Counted from the first letter of the stretch, positions 49,652 through 58,198 are shown. The stretch: DNA of 64,000 bases from JAKAXG01 sp035702985 (GCA_035702985.1 DASSZD010000161.1:46487-110486), one strand, 5' to 3'. Notes: generated by a model from the sequence alone, not told the origin. Numbers and translations: made by a program.

Positions 49652-50211
49652 TACCGGATCCTCAGCAGATCCCGGACCCGGTCGACACGGGCCGCCAGGG
49701 GCGACGCGGCCGCCACCAGCCCGGGCACAGCCGGCAGCCTCGGGTGGGGCCGGGTCGGGCCGTTCGCCGACGCCTCGACGAACAGTCGGCCGAGGCGGAC
49801 CGAATCGTTGGGGTCGAGCGTCGCCTTCAGGGCGGGCAGGAGCTGGCTGTCCTCCAGACCGATGTGGATCCGTATCGACTTGGAGACCGCACCCACCTCC
49901 GCCGGCGCCGAGGCCGGCTTCAGCGACTTGCTCAGCGTGTGCAGGAGGCGGCGGGCCTCCCTCTCCTGAGCTTCGGCCGTCGCCCGGATGTCGGCGTACT
50001 CGGGCAGGGCATCGCGCACTACCGGCCACAGGTACCGGACCTCGGCGGCCTCGTGACGGGACTCGAGGGCGACGAGCGTGGCGGCCGCCTTCCTGGCGGC
50101 GTGCTCGTGCAGGGCCAGGTTCTGGCACCCCTCGACGAGCCGGTCGACCAGACGGAGGATCCGCAGGTGCTCACGCCCTATGGCGTCGACGAGGTCAACG
50201 ACTTCGGGCAC
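49651..50211 (-). CDS. hemerythrin-like domain protein
   Basis: 186 residues, four-helix bundle. 'AIGREHLRILRLVDRLV', 'ALESRHEAAEVRYLWPVV' and 'SIRIHIGLEDSQLLPAL' supply the His and Glu residues of the hemerythrin/DUF2249 iron site (HxxxE pattern), with a C-terminal Ala/Pro tail. Such proteins bind oxygen or NO or repair Fe-S centres. GTG start with GAGGAGA upstream. Its inclusion in the bc/aa3 operon points to an oxygen or NO role in the respiratory chain. Confidence 0.8.
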   Translation of the reverse strand: MPEVVDLVDAIGREHLRILRLVDRLVEGCQNLALHEHAARKAAATLVALESRHEAAEVRYLWPVVRDALPEYADIRATAEAQEREARRLLHTLSKSLKPASAPAEVGAVSKSIRIHIGLEDSQLLPALKATLDPNDSVRLGRLFVEASANGPTRPHPRLPAVPGLVAAASPLAARVDRVRDLLRIR

Positions 50212-50644
50212 GCGGTCTCCTCGGTAGTGGAGCTCCCGACGGTCGATCGGCGAGCTGGCGCAGGTAGTCGTTGTAGGCCCGGAGGGAGGCGCTCTCCGAG
50301 GCGGTCTCCCACCGCGGCGGCACCGACCGCCTGGCCATCAGCTCCCGGCCGTCGGCCTGCCGGCCGGTCCCTGATGTCACCGGGGCGACACCGCCGGCGG
50401 GCCACCCGTCCCCTGCGGATCGGCCCGCGGAGGTGACCAGCACCCACCACAGCCATATTGACAGGGCTGCGAACGCCGGCCATTCGAACACGTACAACCA
50501 GCTCAAGGTGTTGCCCGCCAGCGCCCGGTCGACCTGCCACCACGCCGCCACCGCGCACATCGGCAAGGCGACCGCCAGGGCGGCGTGGAGCATCAGGGAC
50601 CGGCCGGACACCCACCGGATCGGCGGGTCGGCACCGGCGTTCAC
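50195..50644 (-). CDS. two-helix membrane protein of the respiratory operon
   Basis: 149 residues. Two hydrophobic helices ('LMLHAALAVALPMCAVAAWW' and 'WPAFAALSIWLWWVLVTSAG') are separated by a short outer loop with an aromatic 'SWLYVFEW'; the C-terminal about 65 residues are basic and cytoplasmic ('RAYNDYLRQLADRPSG'). I recognise proteins with the AYNxYL-type tail near actinobacterial membrane complexes but no function. GTGA overlap with the lipoprotein gene upstream and 17-bp overlap with the hemerythrin-like gene. Confidence 0.65.
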   Translation of the reverse strand: MNAGADPPIRWVSGRSLMLHAALAVALPMCAVAAWWQVDRALAGNTLSWLYVFEWPAFAALSIWLWWVLVTSAGRSAGDGWPAGGVAPVTSGTGRQADGRELMARRSVPPRWETASESASLRAYNDYLRQLADRPSGAPLPRRPRARSR

Positions 50645-51048
50645 CGGCACGGATCCTCGCGCCGCGCCGCCAGGCGGTGGACCGGGGTGTTGGTCGTGAG
50701 ATCGGCGGACGGCGGCCCGACGGTGACCGACAGGGTCCCCGGGCATCCCGGCCCCGGGGGACCGCCGGTGGGGGCCGCCCTGAAGGTCCCCTTGATCATC
50801 TCGACGGGCTCGTCGCTCGTGAGCCCGTAGCAGGTGTCCGAGCGGCCGTCGCGGTCGGCGACGCAGCCGATGTAGTCGTCTTGGACCGGCAGGCCGCTGC
50901 CGTCCATGACGTCGAGGACCTTCGACTCGAGGGCACGGCGGGCGCCGGCCGACGTCGCGGTGGCCGGCGGCCGGGCGCCGCAGCCGGCGACCACGGCCGC
51001 GGACGTCGACAGCACCGCGGCCGCCAGCAGGGCCCGGGGGCCGGTCAC
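50641..51048 (-). CDS. small secreted lipoprotein of the respiratory operon
   Basis: 135 residues. A signal sequence ends in the lipobox 'AAVVAGC' (Cys23), then a short domain with four further cysteines ('IGCVADRDGRSDTCYG', 'PGCPGTL', 'DPCR') that may form two disulfides outside the membrane; the pattern recalls DUF4333-like actinobacterial lipoproteins but with extra Cys. GTG start overlaps the qcrB stop. It could be an accessory subunit near the outer face of the bc complex; lipoproteins occur in actinobacterial bc-aa3 supercomplexes. Confidence 0.65.
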   Translation of the reverse strand: MTGPRALLAAAVLSTSAAVVAGCGARPPATATSAGARRALESKVLDVMDGSGLPVQDDYIGCVADRDGRSDTCYGLTSDEPVEMIKGTFRAAPTGGPPGPGCPGTLSVTVGPPSADLTTNTPVHRLAARREDPCR

Positions 51049-52598
51049 CGCCGCCTCCGGCGACCGGGCGCCCGCCCCGGTTTCCGGTCCCGGCGACTGG
51101 CGACCCATGCCATCGCCGCCCCTCCGCCGGCGGCGGCCGCCGCCAGCACCGGCCACACCCTCCCCGACGGCGGGTCCGATGGGCGCCGGACGCGGCCGGT
51201 GTCGGCCGCCTGCCACGCAGCCCGCTCCGGTAGGTAGCCGCTCGGCGGGGGAGTGGCCGAGTCGGCCTGACCCTTGGGTGGTTCAACCGCCGCCGGGGTC
51301 ACGCCGCGGACGTCTCTGCACGCCTTCCAGGCGGCCAGCCCGGCGATGACGGGAAGGCCGATCAGCAGGCCTCTCAGCCCGAACGTGACCGGAGCCTGTT
51401 GCATGTTCAAGTAGTAGGCCAGGACGTCCTGGGCGCCGGCCACCGTGAGGACGGCGTAAAAGGTGAAGGCGGCCACGCCGACAGCGGTGCGGCCCGGCCG
51501 GTCGCGGGGCCGGTCGAGCAGGTTGTGGTACAGGCGGTCACCGGTCCACCAGCGCTCCAGGAACGGCCACGCACCGAGCACGACGAAGGTCATGACCGGC
51601 ACGAACACCGCCGGCCAGAACACTTCGGAGACGGTCCAGCCGAACAGGTGGAGCCGCCATCGCGGCATCAGGCGGAGCGCCCCCTCCATCCACCCCGTGT
51701 ACCAGTCCGGCTGGGCGAAGGAGCTGGCCGCGTAGGGGTGGTAGGGGCCGTACTCCCAGATCGGGTTGATCTGTACCAGCCCGCCGAGCAGGCACAGGGT
51801 GCCGGCCACGGCGCACAGCAGGGCGATCGAACGGAACGCGTAGGTCGGCCACAGCTGGGATCCCACGAGCCGCTTCTCGGACCGCCCGGCTCCCGGGAAC
51901 TGGGTGTGCTTCTGGTGCCAGATCAGCCCCAGGTGGATGCCGAGCAGGCCGAATATGAGCAGGGGCACCACGAACACGTGGAGCAGGTACAGACGGTGGG
52001 TGAGCTCGCTGGAGGGGAACTGGCCGGCGAAGAACAGGTAGGCGAGCCAGTTGCCTATCACCGGCACGGACTCGGCGACGGAGTAACCGATGCGCAGACC
52101 GAGCCCCGACATCAGATCGCCGGGCAGGGAGTAACCGGTGAAACCGTTGAAGATGGACAGAAGCAGCAGGGTCACCCCTACGAGCCAGTTGATCTCGCGC
52201 GGCTTGCGGAAGGCTCCGGTGAAGAAGATCCGGGCGAGGTGGCAGATGATGGCTGCGATGAACAGGTCGGCCGCCCAGTGGTGTATCTGGCGGATGAGCA
52301 GCCCGGCGTGCACGTCGAGGCTGAGGTCGATGGCCGACTGGTATGCGGCCGACATCGACTGGCCGTGCAGGGGGGAGTAGGGGCCCTGGTAGATGACGAC
52401 GGTGTCGCTCGGGTCGAAGAAGAACGCCAGCCACACCCCGGTGATGACGAGGATCAAGAAGCAGTAGAAGGCGATCTCCCCGAGCATGAACGACCAGTTG
52501 TCCGGGAAGATGTGGTCGAGCGACTTCTGGAGGAACTGCTGGGTACCGAGACGCTCGTCGAGGGCGGCGTTGGCTTTGCCGATGGTCTTGGCCGGCAC
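51045..52598 (-). CDS. qcrB: cytochrome b subunit of the bc complex
   Basis: 517 residues. Haem-ligand helices carry 'RQIHHWAADLFIAAIICHLARIFFTGAFRKPREINW' and 'HRLYLLHVFVVPLLIFGLLGIHLGLIWHQKHTQFPG', with four His; 'PEW'-like Qo motif region follows near 'AASSFAQPDWYTGW' (PDW, as in actinobacteria). About eight helices plus a Pro-rich cytoplasmic tail with one more hydrophobic segment ('RVWPVLAAAAAGGGAAMAW'). Oxidises menaquinol and passes electrons to the Rieske protein. GTG start, 3 nt after qcrA. Confidence 0.96.
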   Translation of the reverse strand: MPAKTIGKANAALDERLGTQQFLQKSLDHIFPDNWSFMLGEIAFYCFLILVITGVWLAFFFDPSDTVVIYQGPYSPLHGQSMSAAYQSAIDLSLDVHAGLLIRQIHHWAADLFIAAIICHLARIFFTGAFRKPREINWLVGVTLLLLSIFNGFTGYSLPGDLMSGLGLRIGYSVAESVPVIGNWLAYLFFAGQFPSSELTHRLYLLHVFVVPLLIFGLLGIHLGLIWHQKHTQFPGAGRSEKRLVGSQLWPTYAFRSIALLCAVAGTLCLLGGLVQINPIWEYGPYHPYAASSFAQPDWYTGWMEGALRLMPRWRLHLFGWTVSEVFWPAVFVPVMTFVVLGAWPFLERWWTGDRLYHNLLDRPRDRPGRTAVGVAAFTFYAVLTVAGAQDVLAYYLNMQQAPVTFGLRGLLIGLPVIAGLAAWKACRDVRGVTPAAVEPPKGQADSATPPPSGYLPERAAWQAADTGRVRRPSDPPSGRVWPVLAAAAAGGGAAMAWVASRRDRKPGRAPGRRRRR

Positions 52599-52601
52599 GA
52601 G

Positions 52602-53474
52602 CTAGTCCGCCACGCCGCGTGAGTAGTGCCAGAACACCGGCCCCGGTGGCTCCGAGAAGTCACCGGCCGAGCGGAGCGTCCCGTCGGGATCGACCTGGAG
52701 GGGGAGCTGGGCCAGCGGGCCGGCCGCCGGTCCGAAGATCGGTGCCCCCCCTCGGGTGACCGCGAACGTGGACTGATGGCAGGGGCACTCCATGTCCATC
52801 GTCAGGCGGTCGTAGAGGTTGACCGGGCAGCCGGCGTGGGAGCAGACCTTGGAGTAGCAGATGAGGTCGTGGGGGGCCCATGTCCGCCGGCCCGGGAGCG
52901 GCCGGTTGGCCCCGGGCGGGAGATGGATGAGCATGGCCGGGACGAGCGGCGCCTCGGTGAAGCCCTGCGGGTAGACCGAGATCTCGCCACCGATGGGGAG
53001 ATCGCCGACCTTGATCGGCCTGCCGTCGGAGTCGACCAGGACCAGGCGGTGCTTCCACGGCGTGGACGACAACGAGTTGGGGGCCGGTCCGAGCGACCGG
53101 AGCGTCGACAGCGCGCCGGCCGCCACCGATACCCCGGCCGCTGACAGGGAGCCGATCAGCACCTTGCGCCGGCCCACCCGGCCCCGGTCGAGGGTGGCCA
53201 GCACGGAGGCCTCTTTGGCCGGAGGGCTCTGCATGTCGGGATATTCCTCGTAGTAGGGACCCTCGGGCAGGAGGTGGTGGGACCACAGGACCAGCCCGAT
53301 GGCCAGCAGGATCAGGCAGGCCCCGAGGCACGCTCCCTCGATGCCGATGTTGCTGGTGGTCCAGTAGACGACCGGCAGACCGGCGCCGGCGACGGCGGCT
53401 CCCACGAAGCAGGCGAGGATGGCCGCGCTGACCCTCCGCTCCGAGGCCGCGGTGGCGGTTTCCGGCTCGGTCAT
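52602..53474 (-). CDS. qcrA: Rieske iron-sulfur subunit of the bc complex
   Basis: 290 residues. Three membrane helices at about 18-40, 47-66 and 100-125 precede the Rieske domain, as in actinobacterial QcrA. The [2Fe-2S] ligands are in 'CSHAGC' and 'CPCHQS'. 'GRRKVLIGSLSAAG' before the last helix resembles a twin-Arg export signal used for folding the domain outside. ATG at 53474 overlaps the qcrC stop. Confidence 0.96.
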   Translation of the reverse strand: MTEPETATAASERRVSAAILACFVGAAVAGAGLPVVYWTTSNIGIEGACLGACLILLAIGLVLWSHHLLPEGPYYEEYPDMQSPPAKEASVLATLDRGRVGRRKVLIGSLSAAGVSVAAGALSTLRSLGPAPNSLSSTPWKHRLVLVDSDGRPIKVGDLPIGGEISVYPQGFTEAPLVPAMLIHLPPGANRPLPGRRTWAPHDLICYSKVCSHAGCPVNLYDRLTMDMECPCHQSTFAVTRGGAPIFGPAAGPLAQLPLQVDPDGTLRSAGDFSEPPGPVFWHYSRGVAD

Positions 53475-54286
53475 CCCCGCTTGCCTATCCACCTGGTCAC
53501 GAAGATCAGACCCACGATGGCTACCAACCAGATCACGGCTCCCTCCGCCACCGGCCCGAGATGTGAGATGGGGTCGCCTCCCTTGTCATATGGATGCTTG
53601 AGCGAGTCGATGTAGGCAGCGATGTCGTTCACCTCGGCCGGGGTGATCTGGTGGGGGCCGAACACGGGCATCTCCGCCGGGCCCACCCGCAGGGCTTCCC
53701 CTATCTGAGTGGGGGTGGCCTCGGTGATCTTCGGAACCGGCCGGTCGAAGAGCACACCGCCGGCCCCTCCGAACCCGTGGCAGGCCGCGCAGTTCTCCAT
53801 GAACAGCCCTTCCCCCTTGGACTCGTCCCCGGCGGCCGGGACCACCGAAGGGACCCCCGGCCCCCCATGGGCGACCAGGGCGGTGACGTAGCGGTCCAAG
53901 GCCTTGATGTCGGCTGCGGGCAGCGTGGCACGGTACGGCTCCAGCTTGGCGGAGACGTCCTTTTTCGGCATACGGCCCGTGGACAGCTCGAAGTCGACGG
54001 CCGCCTCGCCCACCCCGGCGAGCGACGGGCCCCGGCGGGTCCCCCGCCCGGTGTCGCCGTGGCACGCCGCGCAGTCCTGCTGGAAGAGGGTCGACGCCGG
54101 CACCCCGCCCGCCCCGATCAGGCCGCCCGCCGGCACCGGAGCGGGAGGCGGGCCCGCCGAGGTGGACGCCAGGGCCATGCCCCGCGAAGGCGTCAGCATC
54201 CACCCGCCGGCGGCGGCCACCGCCAGCAGGGGCACCCACACGACGGCCAGCCGGCGCAGGCGCCGTCGCCCGGTCGGCGCCGTCAC
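53471..54286 (-). CDS. qcrC: dihaem cytochrome c subunit of the bc complex
   Basis: 271 residues. N-terminal membrane anchor ('LAVVWVPLLAVAAAGGWML'), two CXXCH haem sites ('CAACHGDTGRG' and 'CAACHGFGGAGG'), each with a later Met ligand ('GRMPKKD', 'AEMPVFGP'), and a C-terminal helix ('AVIWLVAIVGLIFVTRW'). This fused dihaem c1-c design carries electrons directly to CuA in the actinobacterial bc-aa3 supercomplex. GTG start with AAGGAGA about eight bases upstream. Confidence 0.95.
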   Translation of the reverse strand: MTAPTGRRRLRRLAVVWVPLLAVAAAGGWMLTPSRGMALASTSAGPPPAPVPAGGLIGAGGVPASTLFQQDCAACHGDTGRGTRRGPSLAGVGEAAVDFELSTGRMPKKDVSAKLEPYRATLPAADIKALDRYVTALVAHGGPGVPSVVPAAGDESKGEGLFMENCAACHGFGGAGGVLFDRPVPKITEATPTQIGEALRVGPAEMPVFGPHQITPAEVNDIAAYIDSLKHPYDKGGDPISHLGPVAEGAVIWLVAIVGLIFVTRWIGKRG

Positions 54287-54669
54287 GATCGCGTCTCCTT
54301 GCGTCTTTCCGCCCACTCGACCCGCCACCTGGCCAGGCAGAAGGCGATCAGCGGCAGGGCGAAGTAGGCGATGAACACTCCGAACACCCACGCCAGACCG
54401 CCCACCAGGCAGGCCGCCGCGAACGCCGCCGCCGGCGCCCCGTTGCGGGCCTGCCCGCCGGGCGCGGACGGTGGGCTCACCGGCCTCGTGCGGGGCACGA
54501 CGAGAAGGGCCCCCGAGGTCAGCACGAGGATGGCGACCGCCCCCCAGTAGAACGCCCGCTCCTGGACGCTGGCCCGGGCGGAGAAGACGAACAGCAGGGC
54601 GGCCAGCACGCCGTTGAGTCCCGCCCAGATGGCCACGACCACCGCGCCGCGTCCCACGAAGCGGCTCAC
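54283..54669 (-). CDS. small membrane protein, possible CtaF-like oxidase subunit IV
   Basis: 128 residues with three or four membrane helices (about 8-30, 38-58, and 80-112) and a Pro/Gly-rich cytoplasmic loop. The position between ctaD and qcrC, the size and the 'FGVFIAYFALPLIAFCLARW' end resemble actinobacterial cytochrome oxidase subunit IV (CtaF), though similarity is weak. No subunit III (CtaE) gene is in the window, so this may be the only small oxidase subunit of the operon. Both ends overlap neighbours (GTGA). Confidence 0.55.
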   Translation of the reverse strand: MSRFVGRGAVVVAIWAGLNGVLAALLFVFSARASVQERAFYWGAVAILVLTSGALLVVPRTRPVSPPSAPGGQARNGAPAAAFAAACLVGGLAWVFGVFIAYFALPLIAFCLARWRVEWAERRKETRS

Positions 54670-56348
54670 TTGGCTTCGGTCCCGATGATCACGTCGTCCT
54701 CACCGGCGGGGGCGTCGTGACGCAGGTCGAACAGAGGGGCGAACCCGTGGATGGGCGGGATGGCGACGAAGTTGAAGCGCGGCGGCGGCGACGTGGTCGC
54801 CCATTCGAGGGTGTGGGCTCCCCAGGGATCGGACGGAGCGGGAACCCGGAGCCTGATCGACCTGACCACGTTGATGGCGAACACGATCATCGCCAGCGCC
54901 AGTATCCCGGCGCCGATGCTCTCTATGAGGTTCAAGGTCCCGATCCCCGCGGACGCCGGATAGGTGGCGACCCTGCGGGGCATCCCCATGAAGCCCACCG
55001 CGAACATCGGGAGGAAGGTGACGTTGGTCCCTATGACCATCAGCCAGAAATGGGTCTTGCCCAACCGCTCGTCGAGCATGAACCCGGTCGCCTTCGGCCA
55101 CCACAGGTACAGGCCGGCGAAGAAGCCGAACACGCTGCCGGCGAAGAGCGTGTAGTGGAAGTGCGCCACGACGAAGTAGGAACCGTTGACGTGGTAGTCG
55201 ATCACGGGGGTGGCCAGCAGGATGCCGCTCAGACCGCCCACCAGGAACTGGGGGATGAAAGCCAGGGCGAACATCATCGACGTCGTGTAGACCAGCCTCC
55301 CCCCGAGGATGGTGGAGAGGAACCCGAAGTACTCGACGCCGGCCGGAACGGAGAGCAGGATGCTGGTGAGGCTGTAGTAGTCGTTGGCGGACTGACCTGA
55401 GACGAACAGGTGGTGTCCCCACACGGCCATCGACAGCGCCGCGAAGGCCATTATGGAGGCCACCGTGGGGATGTAGCCGGCGTACCGGCGACCGGAGAAG
55501 GTGGCCAGGACCTCGGCCACCGCCCCCACGAAGGGGAAGAACATCACGTACACGACCGGGTGCCCGTAGAACCAGAAGAGGTTCTGGTAGGCGACGTTGA
55601 CCATGTCGGAGTTGAAGATGGACGGGTCGGCGCGCCCCCCGGCGAGGACGGCCATGGCGGCCAGCAGGGAGGGGAACGAGGCGATGGTCATCATGCACGT
55701 CACGACCATCGACCAGGTGAAGATGGGCATCCGCAGCAGGGTCATGGCCGGGGCCCGGTGCCTCATGGCCGTCCACAGAACGGTGACGGCCAGGAACATC
55801 ATCCCGAGGGCCGACAGGAAGACCCCCACGATCCAGAGGCTCTCACCCTGCCCCGGGCTGTACACGCTGTCGGCCAGCGGCGCGTAGGAGTACCAGCCGT
55901 CGTCGGCGGCCCCGCCGCCGACCAGGAACCCGGCCAGCATGGACACGGCCCCGGCTACGTAGAGCCAGAAGCCGAGGAGCGTCAGCCGAGGGGCGGCTAT
56001 CGCCGGTGCCCCCACCTGCAGCGGCACCAGATAGACCCCGATGCCCAGGGCGATCGGGGTGATCACGAGATAGATCATCCCGGAGCCGTGGATGGTGAAC
56101 AGCTCGCTGTACAGGTGGGGGCTGACGATGCTCTGGCCGGGCTGGGCCAGCTGGGCCCGCATGACCAGGGCCAGGGTTCCCATGACGGCGAAGAGCACCA
56201 GAGCGGTACCCACGGTCATCAACCCGATCTTCTTGTGGTCGGTGGTGGTGACCGCGGCCGCCAACCCCCGCGCCTCGCCGGGGGGCCCCGAGGCGGCGGG
56301 GCGGGGGGCCGCCCCCGGAACGGACGGCTGGGGGTGCAGGACCGTCAC
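54666..56348 (-). CDS. ctaD: cytochrome c oxidase subunit I (aa3-type) with altered proton-channel residues
   Basis: 560 residues, about twelve helices. Haem a and a3/CuB ligands are present: His87 ('FTIHGSG'), His263 and Tyr267 ('FYGHPVVY'), His312-His313 ('GHHLF') and His396/His398 ('AHFHYT'). Against standard A-type oxidases three channel residues differ: the D-channel Asp position reads 'GAPAIAAPR', the HPEVY Glu is Val, and the K-channel Lys ('PTGVK') is Glu ('PAGVE', Glu339). GTG start overlaps ctaC stop. Reduces oxygen with electrons from QcrC via CuA. Confidence 0.93.
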   Translation of the reverse strand: MTVLHPQPSVPGAAPRPAASGPPGEARGLAAAVTTTDHKKIGLMTVGTALVLFAVMGTLALVMRAQLAQPGQSIVSPHLYSELFTIHGSGMIYLVITPIALGIGVYLVPLQVGAPAIAAPRLTLLGFWLYVAGAVSMLAGFLVGGGAADDGWYSYAPLADSVYSPGQGESLWIVGVFLSALGMMFLAVTVLWTAMRHRAPAMTLLRMPIFTWSMVVTCMMTIASFPSLLAAMAVLAGGRADPSIFNSDMVNVAYQNLFWFYGHPVVYVMFFPFVGAVAEVLATFSGRRYAGYIPTVASIMAFAALSMAVWGHHLFVSGQSANDYYSLTSILLSVPAGVEYFGFLSTILGGRLVYTTSMMFALAFIPQFLVGGLSGILLATPVIDYHVNGSYFVVAHFHYTLFAGSVFGFFAGLYLWWPKATGFMLDERLGKTHFWLMVIGTNVTFLPMFAVGFMGMPRRVATYPASAGIGTLNLIESIGAGILALAMIVFAINVVRSIRLRVPAPSDPWGAHTLEWATTSPPPRFNFVAIPPIHGFAPLFDLRHDAPAGEDDVIIGTEAK

Positions 56349-56977
56349 GCCGCCCGGGCCTCCTTCGAGTGCAGCCAGCTCCTGAACGCCGCCGGGGTCA
56401 TCGCCTCGAGCGTGAAGTGCATGGCGTAGTGGTACTCCCCGCAGAACTCGGCGCACTCGCCCTCCCAGCTACCGGGCCGGGCGAAGGTGGTCTCGAAGGA
56501 GTTGACGTAGTTGGGGTAGGCGAACAGCTTGTAGCGCAGATACGGAATCCACATGGAGTGGACGACGTCCGCTGAGGTGACATCGAATCTGACGGGTTCC
56601 CCGGTGGGGACGACCAGCGTGGGCAGCCGGCCGTCGACGCAGTTGGCGGTGACCGAGACCCGCGTGCCCTGATACGCGAACCGCCAGCACCACTGGAACC
56701 CGGTGACCTTGACCGTCAGGGACGGCTTGGGATGCGGGGAGGTGTTCTGTGTCAGGGAGAAGGTGATCAGTGCGGCGGCCACGACGGCCACCACCGAGAC
56801 ATAGGCGGCCTCGGTCTTCTTGTAACCGGTCTTCTGCGACGCCGTCCTGCCCCGGGCCGTCGCCGACCGGATCAGCGCGGCGAGGAAGACCAGCAGGACG
56901 AGGCCGAACACGATGGCCGCGATCACCACCTCCACCCGGAAGGTGTGGTCGAAGCGGGCCGGCAGGTTCACTCGCAC
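56345..56977 (-). CDS. ctaC: cytochrome c oxidase subunit II
   Basis: 210 residues. Two N-terminal helices ('VEVVIAAIVFGLVLLVFLAAL' and 'AYVSVVAVVAAALITFSL'), then a cupredoxin domain: 'VKVTGFQWCWRFAY' is the electron-entry aromatic strand, and 'DVVHSMWIPYL' with 'CAEFCGEYHYAM' gives the full CuA set (His, two Cys, Glu, His, Met). No lipobox Cys and no fused cytochrome c. GTG start. First gene of the ten-gene respiratory operon; divergent from a YaaH-type gene. Confidence 0.94.
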   Translation of the reverse strand: MRVNLPARFDHTFRVEVVIAAIVFGLVLLVFLAALIRSATARGRTASQKTGYKKTEAAYVSVVAVVAAALITFSLTQNTSPHPKPSLTVKVTGFQWCWRFAYQGTRVSVTANCVDGRLPTLVVPTGEPVRFDVTSADVVHSMWIPYLRYKLFAYPNYVNSFETTFARPGSWEGECAEFCGEYHYAMHFTLEAMTPAAFRSWLHSKEARAA

Positions 56978-57140
56978 GGTCGCAGCAACAAGTTCACCCC
57001 TCTCCGGTCCTCCTCTGGTCGCTGCGGCAGCGCCTAAGTACCCCTCCGGCCCGCCGCCGTAACGGGGTTCCTGACCCGGGCCCGGGGCGCGCCCGCCCCC
57101 CGGCGCGGCCGTAAGGGAAGTGCCCGGTGGGGGACGCGAT

Positions 57141-57185
57141 TATCAGACTGGTTGGCGATGAACTCGATGCGACCTACGTCTGATA
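57141..57185. promoter_or_regulatory. separated inverted repeat in the ctaC/yaaH-like divergent region
   Basis: TATCAGAC (57141-57148) and GTCTGATA (57178-57185) are perfect inverted copies with 29 nt between them. They lie 70 nt before the transporter start and 164 nt before ctaC, in a stretch less GC-rich than its surroundings. Could be a dimeric regulator site or a cruciform. Confidence 0.35.
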
Positions 57186-57254
57186 GGGGCCAGTGACCGC
57201 CGGGTACCTGTGTGCCAGAGCGGCGGAAAACGCCTCCCAGAAAGGAGCATGGAT

Positions 57255-58052
57255 ATGGCCTTAGGTGGTCACACTGATGTAGATCAGGCCAAGTCTGCGA
57301 ACAACAACAATAGATCTCCCGGTCGGGAGGTGATCGACTTGGCGACGTCGGAGGACGATGCGGCCTGGCTGGCCCGTACCAGGGTGTTCCTCCAGCCCAT
57401 AGCCGCCCCTTCCGTCATGGGGCTGTTCGGTTTCGCCGTGGCGACGATGATGGTCGGCGCCTGGCAGGCCGGCTGGTACGGAACCCCTAACACGCCGCAA
57501 CTGCTCTGGCCCTTCACGCTGGTCGCCGGCGGTCTTCTCCAGATCATTGCCGCAATAGCCTGCTTCAGAGCCCGTGACTCGGTGGCTCTCGCCGTGCACG
57601 CCATTTGGGGTGCGTTCTGGCTGGCGTGGTCCGGTCTCATGCTGCTGGTGACCGTCCACACTCTTCCGGCCATCGCCTTGGGGTCGGCCAACGCCACCTT
57701 CGGGTTCTGGTTCATAGGGCTCACTCTCGTGACCCTGAGCGCCTCGCTGGCCGCCCTGGCTCAGAGCGGGCTGCTGGTCGTCACCCTCGGCAGCCTGACC
57801 GCCGGGTCGGTGCTGACGGCCATCGGGTTCTGGGCCGGGAGCCTGGGGGCGGACCAGGCCGGGGGCTGGCTGTTCGTGGTCTCCGCCGCCGCCGCCTGGC
57901 TGTTCGCCACGGCCCTGATGCTCGAGCAGTCCTTCGGACGGGTGATCCTTCCCCTCGGCAAGCTCAGCAAGGACGCCAACGTCCCGGGTCACATGCCGAG
58001 CCGCCCCATCGGCAGGCCCGCTGGCATGCCGGGGGTCCGTGTCGGCCAGTAA
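57255..58052 (+). CDS. GPR1/FUN34/YaaH-family acetate/succinate-type transporter
   Basis: 265 residues. A polar N-terminus of about 50 residues precedes six membrane helices; 'RVFLQPIAAPSVMGLFGFAVATMM' holds the family's NPAPLGL-like entry motif in altered form, and the helices are rich in small residues as in SatP/YaaH. Such proteins form hexameric channels for acetate, succinate or ammonium. ATG 57255 is chosen because AAAGGAG lies 7 nt before it; two residues upstream is another ATG too close to the site. Single gene, followed by a strong hairpin. Confidence 0.75.
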   Translation: MALGGHTDVDQAKSANNNNRSPGREVIDLATSEDDAAWLARTRVFLQPIAAPSVMGLFGFAVATMMVGAWQAGWYGTPNTPQLLWPFTLVAGGLLQIIAAIACFRARDSVALAVHAIWGAFWLAWSGLMLLVTVHTLPAIALGSANATFGFWFIGLTLVTLSASLAALAQSGLLVVTLGSLTAGSVLTAIGFWAGSLGADQAGGWLFVVSAAAAWLFATALMLEQSFGRVILPLGKLSKDANVPGHMPSRPIGRPAGMPGVRVGQ

Positions 58053-58097
58053 AGCCGTCCTCGCCCCTCACGACCGCCCAGGCGCGGTCAGAGCTTC

Positions 58098-58126
58098 GAG
58101 GCCCACCGGCTCGGCCGGTGGGCCTC
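58098..58126 (+). terminator. 12-bp stem hairpin after the transporter gene
   Basis: GAGGCCCACCGG (58098-58109) pairs perfectly with CCGGTGGGCCTC (58115-58126) around a 5-nt loop. It lies 46 nt after the transporter stop and before the LysR gene. No run of T follows, as is usual in high-GC actinobacteria, so termination is inferred. Confidence 0.6.
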
Positions 58127-58198
58127 GTTGCGCGCCGATGAGGGCCGCCCCGGCCCTACCTTGAGAGATCCGGCTCCGGGCATTGGAGGTGACCTGAC

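Noticed and set aside
56978..57254. GGG...CCC stretch near 57064 (GGGTTCCTGACCC) as another Dos-like box
   Set aside because: It lacks the inner conserved C and G (GGGNC/GNCCC), has a 13-bp instead of 14-bp frame, and lies in a run of G and C that gives many near matches.
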